This document shows positions 8,438 to 17,840 of a stretch of 64,000 nucleotides of DNA, one piece after another (the first letter of the stretch is position 1; each line of letters begins with the position of its first letter). This DNA is from Thermus parvatiensis (GTDB taxonomy: Bacteria; Deinococcota; Deinococci; Deinococcales; Thermaceae), in NCBI RefSeq assembly GCF_001535545.1, contig NZ_CP014141.1, positions 1,054,001 to 1,118,000 on the forward strand. The letters are read 5' to 3'. The position numbers and the translations under genes were made by a program. Below the pieces are notes generated by a model. That model searched no databases. It was given only the letters and a program-made list of their open reading frames with translations, and was not told where the DNA came from.

Positions 8438-9626
8438 ATGCGTAAAGCCTTCAAGTACCGCCTCTACCCTACTAAACCCCAGCTACAGGACCTGGAGCGC
8501 ACCCTTGAGCTGTGCCGCCAGTTGTACAATGCGGCCTTGCGTCAGCCCGAAGGGCTACCTTGAGGAGCGCAGGGATGCCTACAGGAAGGCCGGGAGGACG
8601 GTCGGCTTCTACGAGCAGAAGCGTTGGCTACCCCAGATACGGGCTGAGCTGCCGGAGTACAACCGCATCCACTCCCAGGTGCTCCAGGACGTGGTCCAGA
8701 GGGTGGACAGAGCCTTTCAGGGCTTCTTCCGTAGGGTCAAGGCGGGGCAGAAAGCGGGCTACCCCCGCTTCAAGGGGAAGGGGCGCTACGACTCCTTCAC
8801 CTTCCCCCAGGCGGGGACTACCGGGGTCAAACTCCAGGGGGGCGGGAAGCGGGTGCTCCTCCACGGCATCGGCTCGGTGAAGGTGAAGCTGCACCGCCCC
8901 CTCCAAGGAACCGTCAAGACCGCCACCCTCAAGCGGGAAGGCGAACACTGGTACATCGTCTTTGTCTGCGAGGTGGAGCCTAGGCCTCTTCCCCCCAACG
9001 ACCAGGCCATCGGGATAGACCTGGGCACCAACCCCAACTTCCTCATTACCTCCGACGGGGAGATGGTGGAAGCTCCCCGGTACTACCAGAAGGCCCAGGA
9101 AAAGCTAGCCACCGCCCAGCGCAGCTGTTCTCGTAAGAGGAAGGGTAGCTACCGCTACAAGCAGGCTAGGAAACGGGTTGCTAAGCTCCACCGGAAAATC
9201 GCTAACCAGCGCAAAGACTTCCACCACAAGCTCGCCAGGAGGCTGGTCAACAACTATGGAACCATCGTCCACGAAGACCTGAACATCCTCGGACTGGCCC
9301 GAAGCCGCACCGCCAAAGGGGTGCTGGACGCGGGCTGGGCGCAGTTTCTTGCAATCCTCGCCTACAAAGCGGAAGGTCACCGCGTAAGCGGTAAGGTTCT
9401 AGCTGGTAGGCGGGTGGTGGGGGTAGACCCCAGACACACCAGCCAGGACTGCCCGGTGTGCGGGCACCGGGAAAAGAGGCCCTTGTGGGTCAGGGAGTTC
9501 ACCTGCCCCGCTTGTGGGGCCTCTCTTCACCGGGATGTGGCCGCGGCCATCAACATCCTGGCTAGGGCTCGGACGGAGCCTGCGGAGAGTGTGATACCGC
9601 ACGAACCGCGAAGCCCCGCTTTTTAA
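8438..9626 (+). CDS. tnpB: TnpB (IS605 OrfB) RNA-guided nuclease, frameshifted
   Basis: Starts MRKAFKYRLYPTKPQL, which is the canonical TnpB N-terminus. The RuvC catalytic residues are in AIGIDLGTN (Asp), VHEDLNILG (Glu) and HRDVAAAINI (Asp), with a zinc ribbon of CPVCG and CPACG between the last two. The frame breaks near 8545-8556: the first 36 codons to about NAALRQ lie in one frame and YLEERRDAYRK onward in another. Relative to the second copy it has a small insertion after YKAE (GHRVSGKVL). The stop lies inside the right-end hairpin, so the end of the gene overlaps the presumed guide-RNA scaffold. Confidence 0.88.
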
Positions 9627-9642
9627 AGCGGGGAGTCGTCAC
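9613..9642 (+). ncRNA. Right-end hairpin, presumed omega-RNA 3' scaffold, copy 1
   Basis: GAAGCCCCGC, a short A/T loop, then GCGGGGAGTCGTCAC forms a hairpin that matches in design, not in stem sequence, the hairpin at 33988-34020. Covariation in the stem (CCCCGC/GCGGGG here, CCTCGGACT/AGTCCGAGG there) supports a selected RNA structure. In TnpB systems the scaffold ends at the element boundary, and the bases that follow (GGTGAGGAAGACCGGG, from 9643) serve as the guide. Confidence 0.6.
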
Positions 9643-9649
9643 GGTGAGG

Positions 9650-10030
9650 AAGACCGGGATAAACCCTATCCCCGCCAGCAAGGCCCCAGGAAGCCCAAGG
9701 GAGTGTTTCCCCCCACGCTCATCCAGAACAAGAAGACCCCCACGGCCCAGGGCAAGGCTGCAAGCGCCCCTAAGCGGTAGTCCGCCCAGGCCTCCTTGGG
9801 CCTTCCCGTCCAGAGGTTGGATAAGGGGGCCACACCCCCTAGGGGCACACCACCATCGCCTCGAGGACCACGGAAAGCCCCGCCTCCCAGGTCCTAAGGC
9901 AGGCCAGGAGGGAGAGGGCCAAGACCACCCGGTTCCGGGAAAGCCTTGCCCGAAGCCAGGGAGAAAAGAGGAGAAGGGGCGGGGCCAGGGCCCCGAGGAG
10001 GTGGATCAGGAAGATCTTTGGGCCTCCCAG
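9650..10030 (-). pseudogene. Membrane-protein remnant beside the tnpB element
   Basis: Minus-strand reading from about 10030 gives [30 protein letters not shown] and, after a frame break near 9838, LWTGRPKEAWADYRLG and LPWAVGVFLFWMSVGG. These are three hydrophobic helices of an NrfD/PsrC-like or similar integral membrane protein. A further break near 9690 is needed to read on to the element boundary at 9642, where the frame ends. No start codon of its own is evident, and the upstream part overlaps the thioesterase stop. It is a fragment missing its N-terminal part and cut at the C-terminal side by the insertion. The family is tentative. Confidence 0.45.
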
Positions 10031-10428
10031 CGCTCCCTGAGCCTCTGGAAGAGGGCCTCCACCTTGGCCTTGGGAAGGATCACCTGCTCGGTCCGCCCCA
10101 CCCCGATGAGGTCGCCGAGCTCGTTGTAGGCCTCCATGGTGGCGTGGACCCGGTTTCCCTCGGTCCTTTCGTGCCGGGCCACGACCCTGACCCGCATCCC
10201 CGGGAGCGCCGAGGCCAGGTGGCGCACCTCCACGTAGCTCCCGATCCCCTCCTCCCCCTCCTCCAGAAAGGGCAGGATGATCTTGCGCCCGGCGAGCTCC
10301 ATGTGCTTGGCCATCCAGTAGGTGGCGTAGACGGGGTGGACCGGCCCGAGCTCCTCAAAGTGTACGGTCATCTCCGGGGTAACCACCGTCTCAAAGGTGG
10401 CCTCAAAGCCTTCGGGGATGGGGCGCAT
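10006..10428 (-). CDS. Acyl-CoA thioesterase-like (hotdog) protein of the paaK operon
   Basis: 140 residues, [22 protein letters not shown] onward. The overall pattern ([28 protein letters not shown], then [17 protein letters not shown] and [16 protein letters not shown]) resembles fluoroacetyl-CoA-type thioesterases and other single-domain hotdog proteins. It begins at ATG 10428, 3 bp after the paaK stop, so it is the next gene of that operon. It probably hydrolyses stalled aromatic acyl-CoA, but the substrate is inferred from position only. Confidence 0.75.
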   Translation of the reverse strand: MRPIPEGFEATFETVVTPEMTVHFEELGPVHPVYATYWMAKHMELAGRKIILPFLEEGEEGIGSYVEVRHLASALPGMRVRVVARHERTEGNRVHATMEAYNELGDLIGVGRTEQVILPKAKVEALFQRLRERWEAQRSS

Positions 10429-10430
10429 GG

Positions 10431-11771
10431 CTACTTCCTCAGGTCCAGAACCCGCCTTAGCTTCCCTCCCTCGCTCCTTGGGGCCTGGCCGGGGGCGAGG
10501 AGGGTCACCTTCATGCTCACGCCAATGGTATCCTTGATCTTCCGGGCGATCTTCTCCCTCAGGGCGTGGAGGCGGTGGTCCGCTTCCACCACCTCGTCGG
10601 AGAGGACCTCCTGGCCCACCTGCCGGAAGAAGTCCTCCGTGACCTCCACCTTGAGCTCCGCCTCGTCCAGGGTGCCCTCCCGCTTCACCACGATCTGGTA
10701 GTAGGGTTCCACCTCGGGGATTTCCAGGAGGACGGCCTCCACCTGGGTGGGGTAGACGTTCACCCCGCGGATGATGAGCATGTCGTCGGTGCGGCCCAGG
10801 ATGGGCCCCATGCGCACGTGGGTGCGGCCGCAGGTGCAGGGCTCGGAGGTGAGGAAGGTGAGGTCCCCCGTCCAGTAGCGGAGGAGGGGCATGGCCTCCT
10901 TGGTGAGGGTGGTGAAGACCAAAACCCCCACCTTCCCCTCGGGGAGGGGCTCGCCCGTGTCCGGGTCCACCACCTCGGGGAGGAAGTGGTCCTCCCAGAT
11001 GTGGCTTCCCTGGCGTTCCTCCACGCACTCGTTGGCCACCCCGGGGCCGATGATCTCGGAGAGGCCGTAGATGTTGGTGCTCCTCACCCCAAGCCCCTCG
11101 TCCACCTGCTTGCGGATGGCCTCCGTCCAGGGCTCGGCGCCCAGGACGGCGTACTCCAGGGAGAGGGCCTCCGGGGAAACCCCGCGCTTTTTAAACTCCT
11201 CCGCCAGGGTCTGGGCGTAGGAGGGGGTGCAGGAGATCACCTCGGGGCGGAAGTCCTGAATGAGCATGACCTGCCTTTCCGTCATCCCCCCGGAGACCGG
11301 CACCACCGTCATCCCCAAGGCCTCCGCCCCCCCGTGGAGGCCGAGGCCCCCGGTGAAGAGGCCGTAGCCGTAGGCGTTGTGGAGCATCATCCCGGGCCTT
11401 GCCCCGGCCGCGGCCAAGGAGCGGGCCACCACCTCGGCGAAGACCTTGAGGTCGTTTTTGGTGTAGCCCACCACCGTGGGCTTGCCGGTGGTGCCGCTAG
11501 AGGCGTGGATCCGCGCCACCTCCTCCCTGGGCACGGCGAAGAGGCCGAAGGGGTAGTGGTCGCGCAGGTCGCTCTTTTTGGTGAAGGGGAGTCTGGGGAG
11601 GTCTATGAGACCCCGGATCTTCCCCGGCCTCACCCCCACCTCGTCCAGAAGCCTCCGGTAAAAGGGGACCCTCTCGTAAACGTAGGCCACCACCTGGCGT
11701 AGCCTTTCCTCCTGCAAGGACCTAAGCTTCTCCCTGGGAAGGGTTTCCAACTCCGGCTGGTACATCCTCAC
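10431..11771 (-). CDS. paaK: Phenylacetate-CoA ligase
   Basis: About 446 residues. It activates phenylacetate to phenylacetyl-CoA with ATP, the first step of the pathway. The adenylate-forming P-loop is [16 protein letters not shown]; the downstream core motifs include [16 protein letters not shown] and [10 protein letters not shown], and the C-terminal domain has [20 protein letters not shown]. The gene is intact. The start is GTG 11771 or, more simply, ATG 11765. The paaI frame currently overlaps the first 50 bp, but one more G in a G5 run would stop paaI just ahead of the paaK start. Confidence 0.95.
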   Translation of the reverse strand: MRMYQPELETLPREKLRSLQEERLRQVVAYVYERVPFYRRLLDEVGVRPGKIRGLIDLPRLPFTKKSDLRDHYPFGLFAVPREEVARIHASSGTTGKPTVVGYTKNDLKVFAEVVARSLAAAGARPGMMLHNAYGYGLFTGGLGLHGGAEALGMTVVPVSGGMTERQVMLIQDFRPEVISCTPSYAQTLAEEFKKRGVSPEALSLEYAVLGAEPWTEAIRKQVDEGLGVRSTNIYGLSEIIGPGVANECVEERQGSHIWEDHFLPEVVDPDTGEPLPEGKVGVLVFTTLTKEAMPLLRYWTGDLTFLTSEPCTCGRTHVRMGPILGRTDDMLIIRGVNVYPTQVEAVLLEIPEVEPYYQIVVKREGTLDEAELKVEVTEDFFRQVGQEVLSDEVVEADHRLHALREKIARKIKDTIGVSMKVTLLAPGQAPRSEGGKLRRVLDLRK

Positions 11772-12126
11772 CCCCTAAACGAAACACCGTGCCCGTGAAA
11801 AGGGCCACGAGCTTACCCTCCGACACCACCTCCACCCGGTAGGTGGCGGTGCGGCGGGAGAGGTTCACCTCCACTGCCCGCGCCTCCACCCGCGCCCCCA
11901 CGGAAAGGGGACGGAAGTAGTCCATGCGGCAGGAAAGGGCCACGGCGGGGCCGCGGGCGTTGGAGGCCAGGGCGAAGGCGCTATCCGCCAGGGCGTAGAG
12001 AAAGCCCCCGTGGGCGGTGCCGTGGAGGTTCAGGTGCTCCGCCCGCACCTCCCCCGCCACCACCGCCTCCCCCGGGGCGAGGTGAAGGACCTTGAGGCCC
12101 AAGGCCTCCATGAAGGGGTCCTTCAC
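11722..12126 (-). CDS. paaI: Hydroxyphenylacetyl-CoA thioesterase PaaI
   Basis: Hotdog-fold thioesterase with the family signature [24 protein letters not shown]. PaaI clears dead-end acyl-CoA intermediates of the phenylacetate pathway. It starts at GTG 12126 inside a GTGA overlap with the livF stop. The visible frame runs to 11722, 50 bp into paaK; a single missing G after FRLGG would place the true stop at about 11770, giving the usual length of about 118 residues, so the tail [15 protein letters not shown] is probably artefactual. Confidence 0.88.
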   Translation of the reverse strand: MKDPFMEALGLKVLHLAPGEAVVAGEVRAEHLNLHGTAHGGFLYALADSAFALASNARGPAVALSCRMDYFRPLSVGARVEARAVEVNLSRRTATYRVEVVSEGKLVALFTGTVFRLGGEDVPAGVGNPSQGEA

Positions 12127-12849
12127 CCTTCCACCTCCCGCGCCGCCCCAAGGTAGGCCTCCACCACCCGGGGGTTTGCCCTAAGCTCCTCGGCCCGCCC
12201 GGAAAGGGCCACCTCCCCCGCCTCCAGGACCACCCCCCGATCCGCCAGGGAAAGGGCCATCTTGGCGTTCTGCTCCACAAGGAGAAGGGTCACCCCCTCC
12301 CCCTTGAGGGCGGCGAGGGTGCGGAAGATCTCCTGGACGATGAGGGGGGCGAGCCCCAAGGAGGGTTCGTCCAAGAGGAGGAGGCGGGGCCTGGCCATGA
12401 GGGCGCGGCCGATGGCGAGCATCTGCTGCTCCCCCCGGAAAGCGTCCCCGCAAGCTGGCGCCGCCGCTCCTCGAGGCGGGGAAGAGGGCGTAGACCCGCT
12501 TGAGGTCCGCCTTAAGGTCCTCCCCCCTCCTAAAGCGGGCGAAACCCCCGAGGAGGAGGTTGTCCTCCACGGATAGCCCGGGGAAGAGGGCCCGCCCCTC
12601 GGGGACAAGGACCACGCCTTGCTGAAGGAGGGCCTCGGGAGTCCTATGGGGGAGGGGCGTATCCCCAAGGCGCACCTCCCCCTCGGCCCGGGCGAGGCCG
12701 AGGATCCCCTTGAGGACGCTCGTCTTCCCCGCCCCGTTGGGGCCGATGAGGGCGAGGGCCTCCCCCTCCTCCAGGGCGAAGGAGACCCCGCGCGCGGCCT
12801 CCAGGGCCCCGTAGCGCACCGTGAGGTCCCGCACGGCCAAAAGGCTCAT
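12123..12849 (-). CDS. livF: ABC transporter ATP-binding protein, LivF type (two frame breaks)
   Basis: Cytoplasmic ATPase of a branched-chain-amino-acid-type (HAAT family) importer. Walker A is GPNGAGKTS; after two one-base deletions (G4 near 12478-12481 and C6 at 12431-12436) the signature region (expected [15 protein letters not shown]), Walker [14 protein letters not shown] and H-loop region follow in order. It starts at ATG 12849, overlapping the livMG stop by 4 bp, and ends in a GTGA overlap with paaI. Co-transcription with paaI and paaK suggests that the substrate is an aromatic acid. Confidence 0.88.
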
Positions 12850-14602
12850 GCCGCCTCCACCTCCCCCAGGTAGGCCGCCCGCACCAGGGGGTTCTTCTGC
12901 ACCTCCTCGGGCGTCCCCTCGGCGATCTTCTCCCCGTAGTTCATCACCACCACCCGGTCGGCAAGCCTCATGACGAGGTCCATGTCGTGGTCCACGATGA
13001 GGACGCTGTACCCCTCGCGGGCGAGGGCCTGAAGCAGCCGGGCGAGCTCTCGCTTCTCCCCGGCCCGAAGCCCCGCCCCCGGCTCGTCCAAAAGGAGGAC
13101 CTCCGCCCCCGAGGCGAGGAGCCGGGCGAGCTCCAAAAGGCGCTGCTGCCCCGCCGTGAGCCGGTCCGCCCGCTCCAAGGCGAGCTCCCCCAGGCCCACC
13201 CGCTTAAGGGCCTCGTAGGCTGTGGCCAAAGCCCTTTCCTCCTCCTTCTTGTGAAGGCCCAAGAGGACCTGCAAGAACCCCGCCCGGGTGCGGGCGTAGG
13301 TGGCCAGGGCCGCGTTCTCCAGGACCGTCATCTCGGGGAAGATGTGGGGGTGCTGGAAGGTACGGCCCAGGCCCAAGGGGTGGACGCGGTAGGGGGGAAG
13401 CCCGGTGACCTCCTGGCCGAAGAGGAAGACCTGCCCCCCGTCCGGGGGATGGCCCCGGTGACGAGGTTGAAGGTGGTGCTCTTCCCCGCCCCGTTGGGGC
13501 CGATGAGGGCCAGGATCTCCCCGCGCCTTAGGGCGAAGGAGACGCCGTTTACGGCAAGAAGCCCCCCGAAGGCCTTCCTTAGGCCCCTCGCCTCCAAGAC
13601 CACCTCCCCCCGCCGGCCCGAAGGGGGCCTTTGGGGAAGGGGCTTCGCCTCGGGGAGGGCCGGCCGCCCGAAGGCGCGCTTCCCCGCAAGGAGGGGCCAG
13701 AGCCCCTGGGGGGCGAAGAGGAGGATCCCCGCGAGGACCAGGCCGTAGGCGATGGTCTCGTAGTTCCCCTGGCGCCCGAGGAGGAGGGGAAGGAGGTCCT
13801 TGAGCCAGTCCTCTAGCCCAGTGAAGAGGGCGGACCCCAGCAAGACCCCAGGGATCGTGCCCACGCCGCCCGCCACGGCCATGACCAGGTACTTGATGGA
13901 GGCCTCCAGGGAGAAGGGCGTGGGGTTCACGAAGCGGAGGAAGTGGGCGTAGAGGAACCCCGCAAGCCCCGCGATCCCCCCCGCAAGCAAAAAGGCCTTG
14001 AGGCGGAGGGCCGCCGGGTCCACCCCGAAGCTCGCCGCGGTGAGGGCATCCCCCCTAAGGGCGAGAAGGGCCCGGCCCAGGCGGCTTTCCCGGAGGTTAT
14101 GGAGGGCGAGGACGAGGAGGGCGAGGAGGAAGAGGCTCAAGAAGGCGTAGCGGAAGGGGCTGTCCAGGGGGAGGCCGAAGAGGGCGAGGGCCGGAAGGTC
14201 GGTGAGCCCCGTGTGCCCTCCGGTAAGCCCCACCAGGTTTCCGGCGAGGATGTAAAGGGCCACCTGCCAGGCGATGGTGGAAAGGGGGAGGAAGTGCCCC
14301 TTGAGCCTGACGGTGAGGAGGCCCAGCACCAAGGCGAAGGCCAGGGTGAGGCCGAGGCCCAGGGCGAGCCCCGCCCAGGGGGAAACCCCCGCCCGCGTGG
14401 TGAGGAGGGCGGTGGCGTAGGCCGCCACCCCCATGAAGGCCGCCTGGGCGAAGCTCGTCATCCCGCCAAGCCCCGTGAGGACGTAGAGGGAGAGGGCCAC
14501 CAAAGCGGCGATGGCGAAGAAGTTGAGGAGAGTGAGGTAAAAGGGGAAGGGCACGAGGAGAAAGGGAAGGAAGAGCAGGGCAAACCAGAGGTACCGCCTC
14601 AC
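12846..14602 (-). CDS. LivM permease fused to LivG ATPase (one frame break)
   Basis: One polypeptide of about 585 residues. Residues 1-310 are a LivM-type membrane permease with many hydrophobic helices (start MRRYLWFALLFLPFLL). A proline- and arginine-rich linker of about 35 residues (KPLPQRPPSGRRGE) leads into a LivG-type ATPase (Walker A GPNGAGKST, then LTAGQQRLLELARLLASG and LLLDEPGAGL). The permease frame runs without a stop or new start into the ATPase, so the fusion does not depend on the frame repair. The single break is at the run 13444-13448 inside the ATPase. It overlaps livH and livF by 4 bp. Confidence 0.85.
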
Positions 14603-15576
14603 TCCTCCACCCCCTTCGCCCGGAGGCTCTGGTAGAAGAGGGCCGGCACCAGAAGGAGGAACACCAGGGCCTCCTTGTAGGCGCTCGCGTAGAAACTGGT
14701 GAAGCTTTCAAAAAGCCCCACCAGGACCGCGCCCAAAAAGGCCACCGGGTAGCTCACGAGCCCACCCAGGATGGCCGCCACGAAGGCCTTGAGCCCCAGC
14801 ATAAAGCCCATGAAGTAGGCGGCGTTGATGAGTGGCGCCAAAAGAAGCCCCGAAAGGGCCGCCATGAGGCCCGATATGGCGAAGGCCACCATCCCCGCTT
14901 CCTCCGGGCGGATCCCGCAAAGCCTCGCCCCAAGCCGGTTCTCCGCCGCCGCCAGAAGGGCCTTCCCAAAGAGGGAACGGCGGAAGAAGAGGTAGAGGGC
15001 GGCGGCGCTCAAGAGGGCGAAGGCCAGGACCAAGACGCCCTGCCAGGTGAGGCCCACCACCACCTCCCCCTGGAGAAGGGGGTCGGGGCGGAACTGCTCC
15101 GGGCCGAAGAAGACGAGGCCCAGACCCTGGTAGGCCACGTGAAGCCCCACGGCCATGATGAGGAGGGCGAGGACCGTGGCCTCCCGCATGGGCTGGAAGA
15201 AGACCCGGTAGGTGGCCACCCCCAGGTAGACCACGAGGAGGAGGGCCGCCAAATAGGCGAGGGCCGGGCTTCCCCGGGCGAGGAGGAAGAGGAGGAGAAG
15301 CCCCACCCCTCCGAGGAGGGGGAGCCCCCGGCCCCTTCCCCGCTCCAACAGGGCCCAAAGGGCCCCCAGAGCGAGGGCGAGCCACAGGGTGCCGGGGAGC
15401 TTCCCCCCTTGGAGCCAGACGAAGGAGAGGGGGGCGAACATCATGAGCTCCCCGATGGGCACCAGGATCACCCGGGTCACGGCGAAGACGAGGACCATGG
15501 CCAGGGCGAGAAGCCCGTAGATGACCCCGTTCTGCACGCCGTCCAGAAGGAGGAGGCCGAGGATGGTGGCGTCCAT
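14599..15576 (-). CDS. livH: ABC transporter permease, LivH type
   Basis: 325 residues with the LivH N-terminus (LLLDGVQNGVIYGLLALAMVLVFAVTRVI), about eight to ten hydrophobic helices, and the cytoplasmic EAA-like loop around ENRLGARLCGIRPEEAGM. It forms the inner-membrane channel with the LivM half. It starts at ATG 15576, 3 bp after the livK stop codon, and overlaps livMG by 4 bp. The gene is intact. Confidence 0.9.
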   Translation of the reverse strand: MDATILGLLLLDGVQNGVIYGLLALAMVLVFAVTRVILVPIGELMMFAPLSFVWLQGGKLPGTLWLALALGALWALLERGRGRGLPLLGGVGLLLLFLLARGSPALAYLAALLLVVYLGVATYRVFFQPMREATVLALLIMAVGLHVAYQGLGLVFFGPEQFRPDPLLQGEVVVGLTWQGVLVLAFALLSAAALYLFFRRSLFGKALLAAAENRLGARLCGIRPEEAGMVAFAISGLMAALSGLLLAPLINAAYFMGFMLGLKAFVAAILGGLVSYPVAFLGAVLVGLFESFTSFYASAYKEALVFLLLVPALFYQSLRAKGVEE

Positions 15577-15579
15577 GGC

Positions 15580-16754
15580 CTAACGGAAGACCCGCTCCAG
15601 CTTCCAGCGGCCGTTCTCCACCCGCACCATCACCGCGGCGTCCTCAAAGCGGAGGCCCAGGTGGTCCTCCTTGGTGAAGGTGAAGACGCCGTGGGTGCCC
15701 ACCACGCCCTTGGTGGCCTCGATCTCGTCGCGCAGGGCGGCGCGGAAGGCGGCGAGGTCCTTGTCGGGGTCCGCCTTCTTGAGGGCGCGCTCTAGGGCGG
15801 GGCGCAGGATGAGCCAGGCGTCCCAGGCGTGGGCGCCGAAGGTGGAGTAGCTGCCGATCCCGTACTTGGCCTCGTAGCGCTGGATGTAGTCCAGGGCCAC
15901 CCGCTTGGGGGGAAGGTGCTGGGAAGCTGCTCCGCCACCAGGATGGGCCCGGCAGGAAGCAACGTCCCCTCCACGTCCTTGCCGCCCACCCGGAGGAAGT
16001 CGGGGTTGGCCACGCCGTGGGTCTGGTAGATGAGGCCCCGGTAGCCCCGCTCCTTCAGAGTGCGCTGGGGAAGGACCGCCGGGGTGCCGCTCGCCCCGAT
16101 GAGGATGGCGTCGGGCCTGCGGGCGATGAGGCGAAGGGCCTGGCCGGTGACGCTGGTGTCCGTGCGGTTGTAGCGCTCGCTGACCACGAGCTGGAGGCCC
16201 TTGGCCTTGAGCTCTGCCTCAAAGTACCGGGCCCAACCCTCCCCGTAGGCGTCGTTAAAGCCGATGTAGCCCACCCTTTTCACGCCCCGGGCCACCATGT
16301 CGGCCACGATGGCCCGGGCCATGAGCTCCTCCGTCTGGGGGGTCTTGAAAACCCAGAAACGCTGGGCGTCCACGGGGTAGATGATGTCTTTGCTGGCGGC
16401 AAGGGAGATCATGGGCACCTTGGCTTCCGCCACCACAGGGATCATGCCCAAGGAGGCGGGGGTGGTGGTGGTGCCCACGATGGCCACGGCGCCCTCCTCC
16501 ACCAGGCGCCTTGTGCTCCGCACCGCCTGGGTGGTGTCGGAAGCGTCGTCCAGGATGACGAACTCCACCTTCCGCCCCGCCACACCCCCCTGGCGGTCCA
16601 GCATCTCCTGGATGAGGAGGAAGGTGTTCCGCTCGGGGATGCCCAGGGAGGCCGCCGGCCCCGTGGCCGAGACCACGACCCCGACCTTCAGGGCGCCTTG
16701 GGCCAAAGCCGCCAACGCCAAAAACGCCGCCAAAGCCAACGCACGCTTCACCAT
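15580..16754 (-). CDS. livK: Periplasmic substrate-binding protein, LivK type (one frame break)
   Basis: Signal peptide MVKRALALAAFLALAALAQG, then a type-I periplasmic binding fold (LKVGVVVSATGPAASLGIPERN, ILDDASDTTQAVRSTRRLVEE, AIVGTTTTPASLGMIPV, VKRVGYIGFNDAYGEGW). The frame breaks at the G6 run 15907-15912; one extra base joins TFPP to KRVALDYIQRYEAKYG. It is the first gene of the operon and sits 45 bp below a PaaR-type operator, which argues for an aromatic acid rather than leucine as the ligand. The call to the Liv family is firm; the ligand is inference. Confidence 0.88.
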
Positions 16755-16798
16755 GAACCTCCTTTCTCCAACACCGGGCCCGCCCGGTTTGGACCAAA

Positions 16799-16812
16799 CT
16801 AACGGCCGTTCG
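16799..16812 (-). promoter_or_regulatory. PaaR-type operator
   Basis: CTAACGGCCGTTCG fits exactly the pseudopalindrome CNAACGNNCGTTNG that I recall as the binding consensus of the T. thermophilus TetR-family repressor PaaR, which is released by phenylacetyl-CoA. It lies about 12 bp downstream of the -10 of the livK promoter, where a bound repressor would block transcription. paaR itself is not in the window. Confidence 0.75.
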
Positions 16813-16823
16813 GTTCGCCTCCC

Positions 16824-16852
16824 AGTCTAGGAAGGGACCTTTGTCCTGTCAA
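16824..16852 (-). promoter_or_regulatory. Promoter of the liv-paaI-paaK operon
   Basis: On the minus strand a perfect -35 TTGACA (16847-16852) and a -10 TAGACT (16824-16829) are separated by 17 bp. The livK start is about 70 bp further on, with GAAAGGAGG before it. The -35 abuts the terminator hairpin of the hpa operon. Confidence 0.8.
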
Positions 16853-16873
16853 GCCCCGGGCTGGGACCGGGGC
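16853..16873 (-). terminator. Terminator of the hpa operon
   Basis: Perfect 7-bp stem GCCCCGG / CCGGGGC with a 7-nt loop, 8 bp after the hpaD stop. On the minus strand CTT follows, not a long T run, so it is a short G+C-rich terminator of the kind common in Thermus. Confidence 0.6.
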
Positions 16874-16880
16874 CTCTCGG

Positions 16881-17840
16881 TTAGGTCACGTGCTCGGGGA
16901 GGCCCTGCAAGGCCGAGGGGCGCGTGGGCACGGGGTTTTCCTCAAGGTCCAAAAGGGTGCTCCCCTCCAAAAACCAGCTTTTGGGCGTGCGGTGCCCCCA
17001 GAGGGTCTGGCGGCGGGGGTCGTTGAGGCTCCAGCGCACCGGGGGGTGGTCGGGGTCCACGGTGAGGTAGTCGGAGGTGTAGAGCTCCAGGCGGTGGCCA
17101 TCGGGGTCTTTGAGGTAGAGGAACATGGCGTTGGAGATGCCGTGCCGCCCGGGGCCCCGCTCGATCTGGTCCGTGCGCAGGGCCCCCGCCAAGATGTCCG
17201 CCGCCTTCAGCACGGCGAGGGGGTCGGGGAGCCAGTAGGCGAAGTGGTGGAGCCTGGGGCCTTCCCCGTTGGTGAAGGCGATGTCGTGGACGTTCCCCTT
17301 GCGGTGGAGCCAGCTCGCCCAAAGCCTCCCCTCCTCGTCCTCCGTGTACTCGGTAAGGCGGAAGCCGAAGACCTCCTGGTAGAAGCGCGTGGCCTCCCCC
17401 ACCACGGGGGAGAAGACGTTGAGGTGGTCTATGCGCAGGATCCCGGGCCCCCGGTGCTCGTGGTAGTTCTGCAGGACCCGGGGAAGCTTTTCCGCCTGGA
17501 AGTAGAAGGCCAAGGGGTAGCCGAAGGGGTCCTGCACCTTTAGGACCTCGGGCCTTCCCCAGTCCGCCTCGAGGCGGTGGGGCCACCCCTCCTTGGCGGC
17601 GAGGTTCTGGAGGGCCCGGACGCCCTCTTCCGAGTCCACCTTGAAGCCCAGGGTGCGGACCGCGGGGAAGGGGGCCTCGGTGAGCTTGAGGCTCCACTCC
17701 AGCTCCTCGTAGCCCCGGAGGTAGGCCGCCTTCTTCTCCCGGTGCTCCAGGCGGAAGCCCAGAAGCCCCTGGTAGAACTCCAGGCTTTTCTCCAGGTCCC
17801 GCACCCAAAGTTCCACAAACCCCACCCTCACGATGGCCAT
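16881..17840 (-). CDS. hpaD: 3,4-dihydroxyphenylacetate 2,3-dioxygenase
   Basis: 319-residue extradiol ring-cleavage dioxygenase of the vicinal-oxygen-chelate family with two repeated modules. Metal ligands are visible as HLNVF (about residue 140), HHFAYW (about residue 198) and LELYT (about residue 251). It opens homoprotocatechuate between C2 and C3. It starts at ATG 17840, which overlaps the end of hpaC by 13 bp. It is the last gene of the operon and is intact. Confidence 0.92.
   Translation of the reverse strand: MAIVRVGFVELWVRDLEKSLEFYQGLLGFRLEHREKKAAYLRGYEELEWSLKLTEAPFPAVRTLGFKVDSEEGVRALQNLAAKEGWPHRLEADWGRPEVLKVQDPFGYPLAFYFQAEKLPRVLQNYHEHRGPGILRIDHLNVFSPVVGEATRFYQEVFGFRLTEYTEDEEGRLWASWLHRKGNVHDIAFTNGEGPRLHHFAYWLPDPLAVLKAADILAGALRTDQIERGPGRHGISNAMFLYLKDPDGHRLELYTSDYLTVDPDHPPVRWSLNDPRRQTLWGHRTPKSWFLEGSTLLDLEENPVPTRPSALQGLPEHVT

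Larger units (their letters stand above)
8235..9642 (+). mobile_element. IS200/IS605-type element with tnpB only
   Basis: The left end (8235-8333) is nearly identical to the left end of the complete element at 33988-35720. The right end closes with the same hairpin and GGAGTCGTCAC terminus (ending at 9642). No tnpA is present: bases 8334-8437 between the left end and tnpB have no counterpart in the complete copy. It therefore looks like a non-autonomous derivative or sister element that the tnpA at 35151-35567 could move in trans. Confidence 0.8.

Noticed and set aside
10566-11702. A 378-codon plus-strand ORF over paaK
   Set aside because: It is the mirror frame of an intact, well-recognised paaK; its Gly/His/Asp-rich sequence has no domain pattern.
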